Assembly (NCBI RefSeq): GCF_017676345.1
Contig: NZ_JAFFZM010000008.1
Coordinates: 1-64,000, forward strand
Reading direction: 5' to 3'
Source of the DNA: Streptomyces smyrnaeus
Lineage (GTDB): Bacteria > Actinomycetota > Actinomycetes > Streptomycetales > Streptomycetaceae
Length of the DNA stretch: 64,000 nt
In this document: positions 49,237-57,527 of the stretch, in pieces
How positions within the stretch are numbered: the stretch's first letter is position 1
Layout: each line of letters begins with the position of its first letter
Notes under the pieces: model-generated
Database searches by the model: none
What the model was told of the DNA's origin: nothing
The model's input: the letters and a program-made list of their open reading frames with translations, nothing else
Position numbers and translations under genes: made by a program

Positions 49237-49719
49237 ATGCGCTGTACGAAGCGACGGAGGAAACAAGCCACGCCGGCCCTCGCCGTGCTGCTGGCCGCCA
49301 CGGCGTGCGGCGGTGGCGGGAGCGGCGGAGCCGGCGGGGGCAGCGACAGCGGCGGTGACGGGGGGAGCGGTGTCCCACGGCCGCGGGAGTTCGGCGTCGA
49401 GCAGACCAGTGTCCACGTCCGCCCAGACGAGCAGTTCGTGCTGAAGGTCCCCTACCGGCCCGGCGAGGGGTACCGGTGGATCGTCCGCGGGCAGCGCCCC
49501 GACCCGAAGATCGTCACTCGGCTGGAGACCTCCTCGCACGGCTTCGACCCGGACAGCGCGGGCGACCGGGGCGAGCGCTGGTACTCCTTCCGGGCCGAGA
49601 AGCCCGGCAGCACCCGGCTCCGGCTGCGCGAGTGCTTCCAGTGCGGGACCGGCAACCAGCGGATCGACGAGGACCACGGCGTTACCGACGTCACCTTCCG
49701 TATCACCGTCGCCGACTGA
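49237..49719 (+). CDS. Chagasin-like (I42) protease inhibitor lipoprotein
   Basis: This 160-residue protein begins with a basic signal sequence (MRCTKRRRKQATPALAVLLAATAC) ending in a lipobox-like ATAC, followed by a Gly/Ser linker and a domain resembling the chagasin/amoebiasin I42 inhibitors of papain-type peptidases: EQFVLKVPYRPGEGYRWIVRGQ, GERWYSFRAEKPGSTRLRLRECFQCG. The ATG at 49237 follows GGGGGA; an upstream ATG at 49210 has no ribosome-binding site. It probably sits on the outer membrane face and inhibits cysteine peptidases, though inhibition of any target is untested. Confidence 0.72.
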   Translation: MRCTKRRRKQATPALAVLLAATACGGGGSGGAGGGSDSGGDGGSGVPRPREFGVEQTSVHVRPDEQFVLKVPYRPGEGYRWIVRGQRPDPKIVTRLETSSHGFDPDSAGDRGERWYSFRAEKPGSTRLRLRECFQCGTGNQRIDEDHGVTDVTFRITVAD

Positions 49720-49860
49720 CCAGCGGCTGCCGCCGCACCCTGCCGGGCCGCGCTCAACCCTCGCCGCCCGGTGTGCGTCAATCGCCCTACAGAGCTCATG
49801 CACGGCTGGTTAGCATGGGCAGCCTTCGACACGCCGACCGGAACGGGGCTCAGTATCGCT

Positions 49861-50508
49861 ATGGGTGAATGGCGCACGATGCGCCCGGGACTGGAGCGGC
49901 TCGTGCGCGAACTGGCCAAGTTCGGCGCCGTCGGTGCGCTGGGCTTCCTGGTGAACGTCGCGATCTTCAACCTGTGCATCCACACGTTCCAGCTCGCACC
50001 CATCCGCTCCGGTGTCATCTCGCAGGTCGTCGCGATCGGCACCAACTACCTGGGCAACCGCTACTGGACCTACCGGCACATCGACAAGAACCGGATCCAC
50101 CGCGAGACGGTCCTCTTCTTCTTGTTCAGCGGCGCCGGGCTGGTGCTGGAGAACGGCATCCTGGCCCTCTCGCACTACGGTTTCGGCTACACCTCGCCGC
50201 TGGCGGACAACATCGCCAAGAACGTCATCGGGCTCGCCATCGGCACCGTCTTCCGCTTCTGGGCGTACCGCACCTGGGTCTTCAAGGTGGGAGCGCGGGC
50301 AGCAGCGGACACCGGCGCCGGTACGGACGCGGGCCCGGCGCCCGAGCAGGCCCGGGAGGCGCGGCCCGGTGACGAACCCGCGGGTGCCGGATCGGGCGGT
50401 GTCCGGTTCGCCGTGGAACCGGCGGGCTCAGCCGGAGGCGGACGCGTCGACGTCGGCGGCCTCGCGGCTGAGGAACAGCGCGAAGACCGGCGGCAGCTGC
50501 TGAAGTAG
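49861..50508 (+). CDS. GtrA family membrane protein
   Basis: The 215-residue protein has four membrane segments in the GtrA pattern (FGAVGALGFLVNVAIFNLCIH, ISQVVAIGTNYLGNRYWTYR, TVLFFLFSGAGLVLENGILAL and NVIGLAIGTVFRFWAYRTWVFK). GtrA proteins help translocate or process polyprenyl-linked sugars. The C-terminal 65 residues are disordered. The ATG at 49861 fits a probable -10 TAGCAT at 49811-49816; an earlier in-frame ATG at 49798 would lie upstream of that promoter. Its 3' end overlaps the convergent sensor-kinase gene by 81 bp. Confidence 0.85.
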   Translation: MGEWRTMRPGLERLVRELAKFGAVGALGFLVNVAIFNLCIHTFQLAPIRSGVISQVVAIGTNYLGNRYWTYRHIDKNRIHRETVLFFLFSGAGLVLENGILALSHYGFGYTSPLADNIAKNVIGLAIGTVFRFWAYRTWVFKVGARAAADTGAGTDAGPAPEQAREARPGDEPAGAGSGGVRFAVEPAGSAGGGRVDVGGLAAEEQREDRRQLLK

Positions 50509-51714
50509 CTCCAGCCGTCCGCCGTCGGCCTCCGCTAGGTCGCGGGCGACGGCGAGGCCGAGACCGGTGGAGTTGTGGCCGCTGACCGTCCGCTCGAAGA
50601 CACGTGAGCCCAGCGCCTCGTCCACCCCGGGGCCCTCGTCGGTGACCTCCACCACCACCTGGTTGCCGGTGACCCTGGTGCGCAGCGCGACGGTGCCCTC
50701 GCCGTGCATCAGCGAGTTCTCGATCAGCGTCGCCAGCACCTGAGCCACCGCGCCCGGCGTACCCACGGCACGCAGGCCGGTCTTGCCGGAGCGCACGATG
50801 GCCCGGCCCGCACTGCGGTAGGCGGGTTTCCACTCCTCGATCTGCTGCTTGACGACCTCGTCCAGATCGAAGCTGACCGCGGACCCGGTACGCGGGTCAC
50901 GGGAGTTGGTCAGCAGCCGCTGCACCACGTCCGTCAGCCGCTCGACCTGGGCGAGCGCGATGGTCGCCTCCTCGCGGACGACGGCGCGGTCCCCCGGCTC
51001 GTCGCCCTCGGCCATCGCGATGATCTCCTCCAGCCGCATGGACAGCGCCGTCAGCGGGGTGCGCAGCTGGTGGGAGGCGTCGGCGGCCAGCCGCCGCTCG
51101 GCGGTGAGCATCCGGCCGATGCGGTCGGCGCTGGCGTCCAGCACATCCGCGACCCGGTCCAGCTCCGGCACCCCGTAGCGGCGGTGCCGGGGGCGCGGGT
51201 CGCCGGAGCCGAGGCGTTCGGCGGTCTCGGCGAGGTCGGTGAGCGGGGCCGCCACCCGGTGCGCCTGACGTACGGCCAGCACAGCTGCGGCGACCACCGC
51301 CAGCAGCGCGACCGCGAGGATGATCAGCAGGGTGCGGCCGACCTCGGCCCGCACCGCGGAACGCGACGCCTGCACGGTCACGTGCTCGCCGTGCGCGCCG
51401 GTCTCCTTGGCCTCGACGACATCGCCGGAGGGCCGCTCACCGACCTCGATGGGCCGCCGGTCGGGCAGCTCGATGCGGATGTAGCGGACGTAGCGGTCCT
51501 TGGAGGTGGTGACGCCGATGGACTCCTTGGTCACCCGCTCCCCGGCCAGCAGCCGGCTCTCGACGGTGGAGACCACGCGGACCGCCTCGGCGCGGACGTT
51601 CTCCTTGGTGCTGTTCTCGATCGTGCGGGACTCGACGATCACCAGCGAGATGCCGAAGACCGCGACGACGACGAGGACGACGGCGAGGATGGACAGGATG
51701 AGCCGACGGCGCAC
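50428..51714 (-). CDS. Sensor histidine kinase of a two-component system
   Basis: The 428-residue kinase has two membrane helices (about 8-28 and 130-150) flanking an extracellular sensor of about 100 residues, then a HAMP-like segment. The phospho-acceptor helix DASHQLRTPLTALSMRLEE and an HATPase domain with IENSLMHGEG, DEGPGVDE and GLGLAVARDLAEADGG follow. It should phosphorylate the OmpR-type regulator encoded just upstream (66 bp). The signal sensed is unknown. Its 3' end overlaps the convergent GtrA gene by 81 bp, which may be a real antisense overlap. Confidence 0.93.
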   Translation of the reverse strand: MRRRLILSILAVVLVVVAVFGISLVIVESRTIENSTKENVRAEAVRVVSTVESRLLAGERVTKESIGVTTSKDRYVRYIRIELPDRRPIEVGERPSGDVVEAKETGAHGEHVTVQASRSAVRAEVGRTLLIILAVALLAVVAAAVLAVRQAHRVAAPLTDLAETAERLGSGDPRPRHRRYGVPELDRVADVLDASADRIGRMLTAERRLAADASHQLRTPLTALSMRLEEIIAMAEGDEPGDRAVVREEATIALAQVERLTDVVQRLLTNSRDPRTGSAVSFDLDEVVKQQIEEWKPAYRSAGRAIVRSGKTGLRAVGTPGAVAQVLATLIENSLMHGEGTVALRTRVTGNQVVVEVTDEGPGVDEALGSRVFERTVSGHNSTGLGLAVARDLAEADGGRLELLQQLPPVFALFLSREAADVDASASG

Positions 51715-51780
51715 GTGCTGGCTTCTTTCCTAGCTGTTGCAGGGGGCGCACCCCAAACGTACGACTCTCCGCCGACGGCC

Positions 51781-52461
51781 CTAGCTCTTCTCGAAGCGGA
51801 ACCCGACGCCGCGCACGGTGGCGATGTAGCGCGGGTTGGCCGCGTCGTCGCCGAGCTTCTTGCGCAGCCACGAGATGTGCATGTCCAGCGTCTTGGTCGA
51901 CGACCACCAGGTGGTGTCCCACACCTCGCGCATCAGCTGGTCCCGGGTGACGACCCGGCCCGCGTCCCGCACCAGCACCCGCAGCAGGTCGAACTCCTTG
52001 GCGGTCAGCTGCAGCTCCTCCTCGCCCATCCAGGCGCGGTGCGACTCGACGTCGATCCGCACGCCGTGGGTGGCGGGGGGCTGGGCCGGCTCGGCGGGCG
52101 TACCGCGGCGCAGCAGCGCGCGGACGCGGGCGAGCAGCTCGGCGAGCCGGAAGGGCTTGGTGACGTAGTCGTCGGCGCCCGCGTCGAGGCCGACGACGGT
52201 GTCCACCTCGTCGGCGCGTGCGGTCAGGACGAGGACCGGGAAGGCGTGGCCCTCGTTGCGCAGCCGGCGGCACACCTCCAGGCCGTCCATACCGGGCAGC
52301 CCCAGGTCGAGCACGACCAGGTCGATGCCCTCGCGCAGCCCGGCGTCGAGCGCGGTGGGGCCGTCCTCGCGCACCTCGACCTCGTATCCCTCCCGGCGCA
52401 GGGCGCGGGCCAGGGGCTCCGAGATCGACGCGTCATCCTCGGCGAGCAGTACACGGGTCAT
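51781..52461 (-). CDS. OmpR-family response regulator
   Basis: The 226-residue regulator has a receiver domain (MTRVLLAEDDASISEPLARALRREGYEVEV, phospho-acceptor Asp in LVVLDLGLPGMDG, conserved Thr and Lys in VLTARADE and YVTKPF) and a winged-helix DNA-binding domain (ELQLTAKEFDLLRVLVRDAGRVVTRDQLMREVW, then YIATVRGVGFRF). It pairs with the kinase downstream. The ATG at 52461 begins the homology. The 321-bp divergent region to the POT gene holds a large inverted repeat that could be its binding site. Confidence 0.95.
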   Translation of the reverse strand: MTRVLLAEDDASISEPLARALRREGYEVEVREDGPTALDAGLREGIDLVVLDLGLPGMDGLEVCRRLRNEGHAFPVLVLTARADEVDTVVGLDAGADDYVTKPFRLAELLARVRALLRRGTPAEPAQPPATHGVRIDVESHRAWMGEEELQLTAKEFDLLRVLVRDAGRVVTRDQLMREVWDTTWWSSTKTLDMHISWLRKKLGDDAANPRYIATVRGVGFRFEKS

Positions 52462-52571
52462 GGACCGATGGTAGTCCGCGTGGCAGAGCGCCAGTGGTGA
52501 CCTGGTGCGCTCTCCCCCGAACACTGTCGATCATGAGGTGAGATGGACACGACACCAACGAATACGCGGGC

Positions 52572-52608
52572 AGGTTGCGCGATTCACCTGTGATGTATCT
52601 CGCAACCT
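52572..52608. promoter_or_regulatory. Near-perfect inverted repeat between the response regulator and POT genes
   Basis: AGGTTGCGCGAT (52572-52583) and ATCTCGCAACCT (52597-52608) are 12-nt arms with one mismatch around 13 nt. The spacer includes TCACCTGTGA, itself a small palindrome. The site sits in a 321-bp divergent region, otherwise without a gene. It could be an operator for the response regulator or a leader hairpin. Further right, TGACC-like and TGTAGT words near 52630-52660 suggest a promoter for the POT gene. Confidence 0.45.
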
Positions 52609-52782
52609 CTTCCCTGGTGCGGTACACGGTGACCTATGGTGAATGCACTTATGTAGTGAACGTCGAGGACTCCTGGCGCCACAGCACCATCGGCCGGGGG
52701 TCCTTTTCCGTGTACGGGTCCCGCTGCGAGCATCGCCGCTGGGCAGCGCGGCACCCGCAGCGCAATGGCAAGGAACACCGAT

Positions 52783-54309
52783 ATGGCGCCCAGCCTGACG
52801 AAGGACGCCCCCGGCAACACCGGCGGCAAGACCTTCTTCGGCCACCCACGAGGTCTGGCCACGCTCTTCATGACGGAGATGTGGGAGCGCTTCAGCTTCT
52901 ACGGCCTCCGCGCACTCCTCGTCGTCTACCTCGTGGCCGGCGGGCCCGACGCGGGTGAAGGCGGCGCCGGGCACCAGGGTGGCGGGCTCGCCATGGACCT
53001 GGCCACGGCGACGGCGATCTACTCCGTCTACAACGCCATGGTCTATCTGCTGACCATGCCGGGCGGCTGGTTCGGCGACCGGCTGTGGGGACCCCGCAAG
53101 ACGGTCACCGTCGGCGCGGGCATCATCATGCTCGGCCATCTGACCCTGGCGATGCCGGGTGAGCCGACGTTCTTCGCCGGCCTGGCCCTGGTGGCCACCG
53201 GCTCCGGTCTGCTGAAGGCCAACATCTCCAAGATGGTCGGCGACCTGTACAACGGCCCCGACGACCCGCGGCGCGACGGCGGTTTCACCGTCTTCTACAT
53301 GGGCATCAACGCGGGTTCGTTCTTCGCCCCGTTCGCCATCGGTACCGTCGGCCAGACGGTCAACTGGCACCTGGGCTTCGGGATGGCGGCCGTCGGCATG
53401 GGCCTGGGCCTGATCCAGTTCCTCATCGGCTCGCGCCACCTGGACCCCAAGAGCAGCCAGGTCCCCTCGCCGCTGTCGGCACAGGAGAAGGCGGGCGTGC
53501 TGCGCAAGGCGCTGCTGTGGCTGGTCGTCGCGGTGATCTTCTACGGCGTCGTGGTCGCCACCGGCACCTTCACCCTCAACTGGGCGATGATCCCGCTCAC
53601 CGTCCTTGGTCTGCTCATCCCGCTGGGCATGCTGGTGCGGATCAAGCGCGACAAGGACCTCACCCGGGCGGAGCAGGGCCGGATGACCGGGTACATCTGG
53701 TTCTTCGCCGCCGCGGCGATCTTCTGGATGATCTACGACCAGGGCGCCTCGACCGTGCAGGCGTTCGGTGACGCCAAGACCACCACCCAGATACTGGGCT
53801 GGCACTTCCCCTCGACCTGGTTCCAGTCGATCAACCCGCTGTTCATCATGCTGCTCGCCCCGGTCTTCGCGGCGCTGTGGCTGGCGCTCAACCGGCGCGG
53901 CAAGGAGCCGTCGACCACCGTGAAGTTCGCCTTCTCGCTGGTCGTGATGGGCCTGTCGTTCTTCGTCTTCGTCGTCCCGATGGGCATGGCCGCCGACGGG
54001 GCGAAGGTGACCCCGATGTGGCTGGTCCTGATCTTCCTGCTGCACACCGTCGCGGAGCTGTGCCTCTCGCCGGTGGGCCTGTCGGTGACCACCAAGCTGG
54101 CCCCCGCCAAGTACGCGAGCCAGCTGATGGGTGTCTGGTTCCTCGCCGTGACGGCGGGCGACAGCATCACCGGCCTGCTGTCGATCGGCGGCGCCGATCT
54201 GAGCACCACCGGTGTGGTGGCCACGGAAGCCACCCTCTCCGTGCTGGCGGGCTTCGCGATCTACATGTACCGGCGGCAGATCGCCTCGACCATGTCCGAG
54301 GCGAAGTAG
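52783..54309 (+). CDS. POT family proton-coupled oligopeptide transporter
   Basis: This 508-residue MFS-type transporter imports di- and tripeptides with protons. The N-terminal FFGHPRGLATLFMTEMWERFSFYGLRALLVVYLV has the POT ExxERFxYY-like motif (EMWERFSFYG). Some 12 or more membrane segments follow, with FTVFYMGINAGSFFAPF and AELCLSPVGLSVTTKLAP as further family markers. The ATG at 52783 is preferred because AGGAA lies 8 nt ahead; another ATG 18 nt earlier has no such site. It may be under the control of the divergent two-component system. Confidence 0.93.
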   Translation: MAPSLTKDAPGNTGGKTFFGHPRGLATLFMTEMWERFSFYGLRALLVVYLVAGGPDAGEGGAGHQGGGLAMDLATATAIYSVYNAMVYLLTMPGGWFGDRLWGPRKTVTVGAGIIMLGHLTLAMPGEPTFFAGLALVATGSGLLKANISKMVGDLYNGPDDPRRDGGFTVFYMGINAGSFFAPFAIGTVGQTVNWHLGFGMAAVGMGLGLIQFLIGSRHLDPKSSQVPSPLSAQEKAGVLRKALLWLVVAVIFYGVVVATGTFTLNWAMIPLTVLGLLIPLGMLVRIKRDKDLTRAEQGRMTGYIWFFAAAAIFWMIYDQGASTVQAFGDAKTTTQILGWHFPSTWFQSINPLFIMLLAPVFAALWLALNRRGKEPSTTVKFAFSLVVMGLSFFVFVVPMGMAADGAKVTPMWLVLIFLLHTVAELCLSPVGLSVTTKLAPAKYASQLMGVWFLAVTAGDSITGLLSIGGADLSTTGVVATEATLSVLAGFAIYMYRRQIASTMSEAK

Positions 54310-54328
54310 CCCTTCGCCCCTTGCCCCT

Positions 54329-54357
54329 CGTCGCCGGGGAGTTCTCCCTCCGCGACG
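54329..54357. terminator. Possible terminator hairpin
   Basis: CGTCGC pairs with GCGACG, with an inner GGGGAG/CTCCC-like stem, between convergent POT and membrane-protein genes. Imperfect, so moderate confidence. Confidence 0.45.
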
Positions 54358-54400
54358 ACGAGAAGCCAGCGACGCGAGGGTCCGGGGAGCGGCGATCCGC

Positions 54401-55522
54401 TCAGCGGGTCGCCGCTCCTCCCCCGGCCTGGGGCCGGGAGGCCCCCGGACCCTCGCCGTCCTCGTCGCCCCCGCCTCCCCCGGGCTCCGTCCGGGCGGGC
54501 GTATCCCCAGCGGTGGCAGGGGAAGTGCCCCCTCGACGGGAAGCGGGAGCTGAGTCGTCCGAAAGGGCCGCCCTCGCCGTGTCGGGGGCGAACCAGGGGA
54601 GGGTGCCGGAGGTCGGGCCCTCGCCGGGGGAGCCCGTACGCGCGGAGCGCTGCGAGAACGGCGCCACCCGCGCCACCAGCGCCATGCCCAGCCGGAACGC
54701 GGCCAGCGGGACCACCACGCACAGCAGCACCCAGAAGAGGGTCACTCCCCACGGTCGGCCGACGTCCCAGGGCTGCTCCGTCAGTACGCGCTTGCCGAGC
54801 TTGGCCGCGACCGTGTACTCGCCGTGGGCGCCGGAGGCCAGCTCGACGGTCAGCTCGACCCGCGCCTTCTCGCCCGGGTCGATGGTGCCGCGCCACTGCT
54901 GACGCTCCCACTCGGGGGCGAGGACGCCGTGCGAGGTGCCGACCTCGAAGACCGGGTCCCGGGCGCGGTCGGCGCCCAGATTGCCGACCGTCAGCACCAG
55001 CTTGCGCTGCTCGGGGGCGCCGAACCAGTTGAGCAGCCCGCTGTCGCCCTCCAGCCGGGCCGCCAGCACGCTGAGCCGCCCGCCGGCCCGCTTGGCGGGC
55101 AGCGGCTCCACCGGGTGGCCCGCGACCCGGAGCTTCGCGTTCGCCGCCGCGTGGTCGCCGGTCACCGTGGTGGCCCGCACGACGCAGGGGCACGGCTTCG
55201 GCGGCTCCGCGACGGGGATCTTCTTGCGGAAGCGGCCCTCGCCGTCCGTGGTGACGGCCCGCCCCTCGGCGTTGGCGCAGGCGTTCGTCCCGCCGATCGC
55301 GTTCTGGCCGCACACCAGCAGGGTGAGCAGGGTCTCGGGACGCCATCCGGTGCCCCGGACCGTGACGGTCGCGCCCGCCCCCGCCTCGCTCCGCGACAGG
55401 GTGACCTTCGGCTGCTGCTTCGTCGCGGCACCCGCGGGCGTGTCCACCGGTACGGTCAGCGAGAGGAGGCAGCCCACCAGGGCGCCCAACAGGCCTACGG
55501 TCCGCCGGATGTTCGTCCTCAC
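54401..55522 (-). CDS. Secreted/membrane protein with neocarzinostatin-like domain
   Basis: The 373-residue protein has a signal peptide (NIRRTVGLLGALVGCLLSLTVPVDTPAGA), then a beta-rich domain whose pattern VTLSRSEAGAGATVTVRGTGWRPETLLTLLVCGQNAIGGTNACANAEG...TDGEGRF resembles the neocarzinostatin apoprotein fold, with paired Cys (CGQNAIGGTNAC, PCPCVV). A membrane segment near residue 265 (WGVTLFWVLLCVVVPLAAFRLG) and a long Pro/Gly-rich cytoplasmic tail follow. I do not recognise a named family. The GTG start overlaps the stop of the DUF916 gene as GTGA. It is the last gene of a three-gene surface operon. Confidence 0.75.
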   Translation of the reverse strand: MRTNIRRTVGLLGALVGCLLSLTVPVDTPAGAATKQQPKVTLSRSEAGAGATVTVRGTGWRPETLLTLLVCGQNAIGGTNACANAEGRAVTTDGEGRFRKKIPVAEPPKPCPCVVRATTVTGDHAAANAKLRVAGHPVEPLPAKRAGGRLSVLAARLEGDSGLLNWFGAPEQRKLVLTVGNLGADRARDPVFEVGTSHGVLAPEWERQQWRGTIDPGEKARVELTVELASGAHGEYTVAAKLGKRVLTEQPWDVGRPWGVTLFWVLLCVVVPLAAFRLGMALVARVAPFSQRSARTGSPGEGPTSGTLPWFAPDTARAALSDDSAPASRRGGTSPATAGDTPARTEPGGGGGDEDGEGPGASRPQAGGGAATR

Positions 55523-56583
55523 TTCGCCGCTCCCGTGGTTGGCGCCGCAGGCTGGGGTCGAGGCCTTCGTTCGTGCCGTTCCGGCGGGGCCGGGGGCGAG
55601 GGGGTCCGGTCCGCCCGGCCCCCTGCACGTCTGCGGCGGGCGTACCAGCCGACCGCTCCCCCGGCGAGGACGAGGAGTACGCCGACGAGCCATCCGACCG
55701 GCACGGCCGGGTACGTGGTGGTGGCCGTGGCGCGGGCCCCTGCTTCCGCCGTCACCGTGAGGCGGACGTGCGCCACGTCGACCGAGGGCGGCTTGGGCCA
55801 TCGCTCATGGCGGGTGACGCTCCGGCCGGGGAGCAGTTCGACGGGCAGGGCGCGGGCGGGTTGCCGGATCAGCGAGCCGAACAGCCCGTCGGCGTCGACG
55901 GCGAGCCGGGGCCGCAGCGTGGTGTTGCCGCGGTTGACCAGGGTGTAGCCGATCGCCGCGGAGCCGTCGTCCCGCTCCTCGACGGAGACGTTCTCGATGC
56001 TCAGCGCGGCCAGGGTCGGCCCGCTCACCCGCAGATACATCCTGACCCCCACCTTCCGTTCGCCGTCGTCGACGACGAGCGCGGCGGGATGGTCGCCGGG
56101 TACGGCACTGTCCGGGAGGGTCACGCTCAACGGCACCTCGGCCCGGGTGCGCGGCGGCACCTCGACCGTGTCCTCGGCGGTGGCGATCCACTTGCCCGGC
56201 CCCCGGCTGCGGCCCTCCTCCCGTACCGCGAACCCGCCACCGCGCTCGTTGTAGGCGTCGGCGCCGCGCAGCCGGAAGGTACGGGACTCGTCACCGGGGT
56301 TGGTGAGCGCGACGGAGTCCCGGAGCACGGTGCCGGGCTCACCCTCCAGGTAGAAGTACGAGCGCGCGTCCGGGCCCGGGGTGCCCGCGGGCGGAGCCGG
56401 CGCGGCCGACCATGTGGGATCGTCCCTGAGCGGTGCCGCCCGAGCCGGGCTGCCCGCCGTCGACACACAGAGCGCGACGAGCACACAGACCAGCGCCCCC
56501 CGGGTGCGGCCCGGACGCGGTGCGGGGGTACGGGGGGCCGGCGCGGTGCGGGCGCCGTGGCGGGGCGGCCTACGGCCCACCAC
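55519..56583 (-). CDS. DUF916 (WxL-like) surface protein
   Basis: This 354-residue protein has a signal sequence after a basic N-terminus, then a DUF916-type domain (SYFYLEGEPGTVLRDSVALTNPGDESRTFRLRGADAYNE, VEVPPRTRAEVPLSVTLPDSAVPGDHPAALVVDD). A second beta-rich region and a C-terminal membrane helix (GWLVGVLLVLAGGAVGWYARRRR) follow. DUF916 proteins in Firmicutes act with WxL surface proteins bound to peptidoglycan. In Streptomyces the role is unknown. GTG starts at 56583 or 56580 are both possible. It lies 3 bp after the LPXTG gene, so the two are one transcript. Confidence 0.82.
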   Translation of the reverse strand: MVGRRPPRHGARTAPAPRTPAPRPGRTRGALVCVLVALCVSTAGSPARAAPLRDDPTWSAAPAPPAGTPGPDARSYFYLEGEPGTVLRDSVALTNPGDESRTFRLRGADAYNERGGGFAVREEGRSRGPGKWIATAEDTVEVPPRTRAEVPLSVTLPDSAVPGDHPAALVVDDGERKVGVRMYLRVSGPTLAALSIENVSVEERDDGSAAIGYTLVNRGNTTLRPRLAVDADGLFGSLIRQPARALPVELLPGRSVTRHERWPKPPSVDVAHVRLTVTAEAGARATATTTYPAVPVGWLVGVLLVLAGGAVGWYARRRRAGGRADRTPSPPAPPERHERRPRPQPAAPTTGAAK

Positions 56584-56586
56584 GGG

Positions 56587-57354
56587 CTAGTGCCGTACCG
56601 CGGCCCTGCGCCGCGTCACCCACAGTGTTCCGCCGATTCCGGCCAGCAGCACGGTGCCACCGAGGGTGCCGAGGGCGACCGCGGAGTCGGCGGGACCGGT
56701 CTTGGGCAGTTCACCCCCGCTGGGCGTGGTCCCGCCGCTCGCCGCGCCGCCGGACGCGTCGCCCCCGCCGCTCGCCGCGCCACCCGAGGAGTCACCGCCG
56801 CCCGAGGTGTCGCCGCCGCCCGAGCCGCCGGCCGCCGTCACATCGAGGGTGAGGGAGGGCTTGGGGTTGTTCTTCGGGTTGCAGGTGGTGGTGGTACCCA
56901 GCGCCTTGATGGTGAGGGTGCTGGCGGTGAAGGTGACCTTGCCGGACTTCTTCGGTGTGTAGGTACCGGTCAGGTCCGGAATCTTGATCGGAGTGTTGGC
57001 CGGGATGGCCTTGTCGTTGCCGGGGCCGCTCACCGGCACGTCGCCGGTCTCGGCACCGCCGAGCTTGATCTTGGCGCTGGGCTTCATCGCGCCCTTGCCG
57101 AGTTCGACGGGGCTGGAGGAGACGCCCTTCTCGAAGGACATGGTCAGCTTGTAACCGCTGCCGCTCTTGGTGGACTTGATGTCGATCGGCGAGACGGCAC
57201 TCTTGTCGCCGATGGGGGTCTTGCACTGGTAGTCGACGTCGACCGTGGTGGCGCTCGCCGCGGGCGCCGACAGCAGGACGGCCGATCCGGCGAGGGCTGT
57301 TGCCACCGCCGTGGCTGCGGCGTTGCGGGTGTGGCGTTTCTTGCTGTGGGACAC
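56587..57354 (-). CDS. LPXTG-type cell-wall-anchored surface protein
   Basis: The 255-residue protein has a signal peptide (MSHSKKRHTRNAAATAVATALAGSAVLLSAPAASA) and a conserved extracellular region (VDVDYQCKTPIGDKSAVSPIDIKS...). A Gly/Ser/Asp-rich spacer and a sortase sorting signal follow: LPKTG, a hydrophobic segment (AVALGTLGGTVLLAGIGGTLWVT) and RRRAAVRH. It should be anchored to the wall by a sortase encoded elsewhere. Two cysteines (one near residue 43, one in TTCNPKNNPKP) may form a disulfide. It starts the operon with the DUF916 and neocarzinostatin-like genes. The exact family name is uncertain. Confidence 0.85.
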   Translation of the reverse strand: MSHSKKRHTRNAAATAVATALAGSAVLLSAPAASATTVDVDYQCKTPIGDKSAVSPIDIKSTKSGSGYKLTMSFEKGVSSSPVELGKGAMKPSAKIKLGGAETGDVPVSGPGNDKAIPANTPIKIPDLTGTYTPKKSGKVTFTASTLTIKALGTTTTCNPKNNPKPSLTLDVTAAGGSGGGDTSGGGDSSGGAASGGGDASGGAASGGTTPSGGELPKTGPADSAVALGTLGGTVLLAGIGGTLWVTRRRAAVRH

Positions 57355-57527
57355 GGGGGTTCCCCCTTCATCCGGACTCGCAAGTTACTGACGACACATC
57401 AGATTTGCGCCGACAGTAGCCCCAGCCCCTTACAGAGGGAAGAGCCCCCGCATCCCGAGTCGAAGCGAACGCGCACCGCCCCGAGCGCATCGGTGCGGGC
57501 CCGAAAGAGCGGCGTCGGCCGGTGCGG

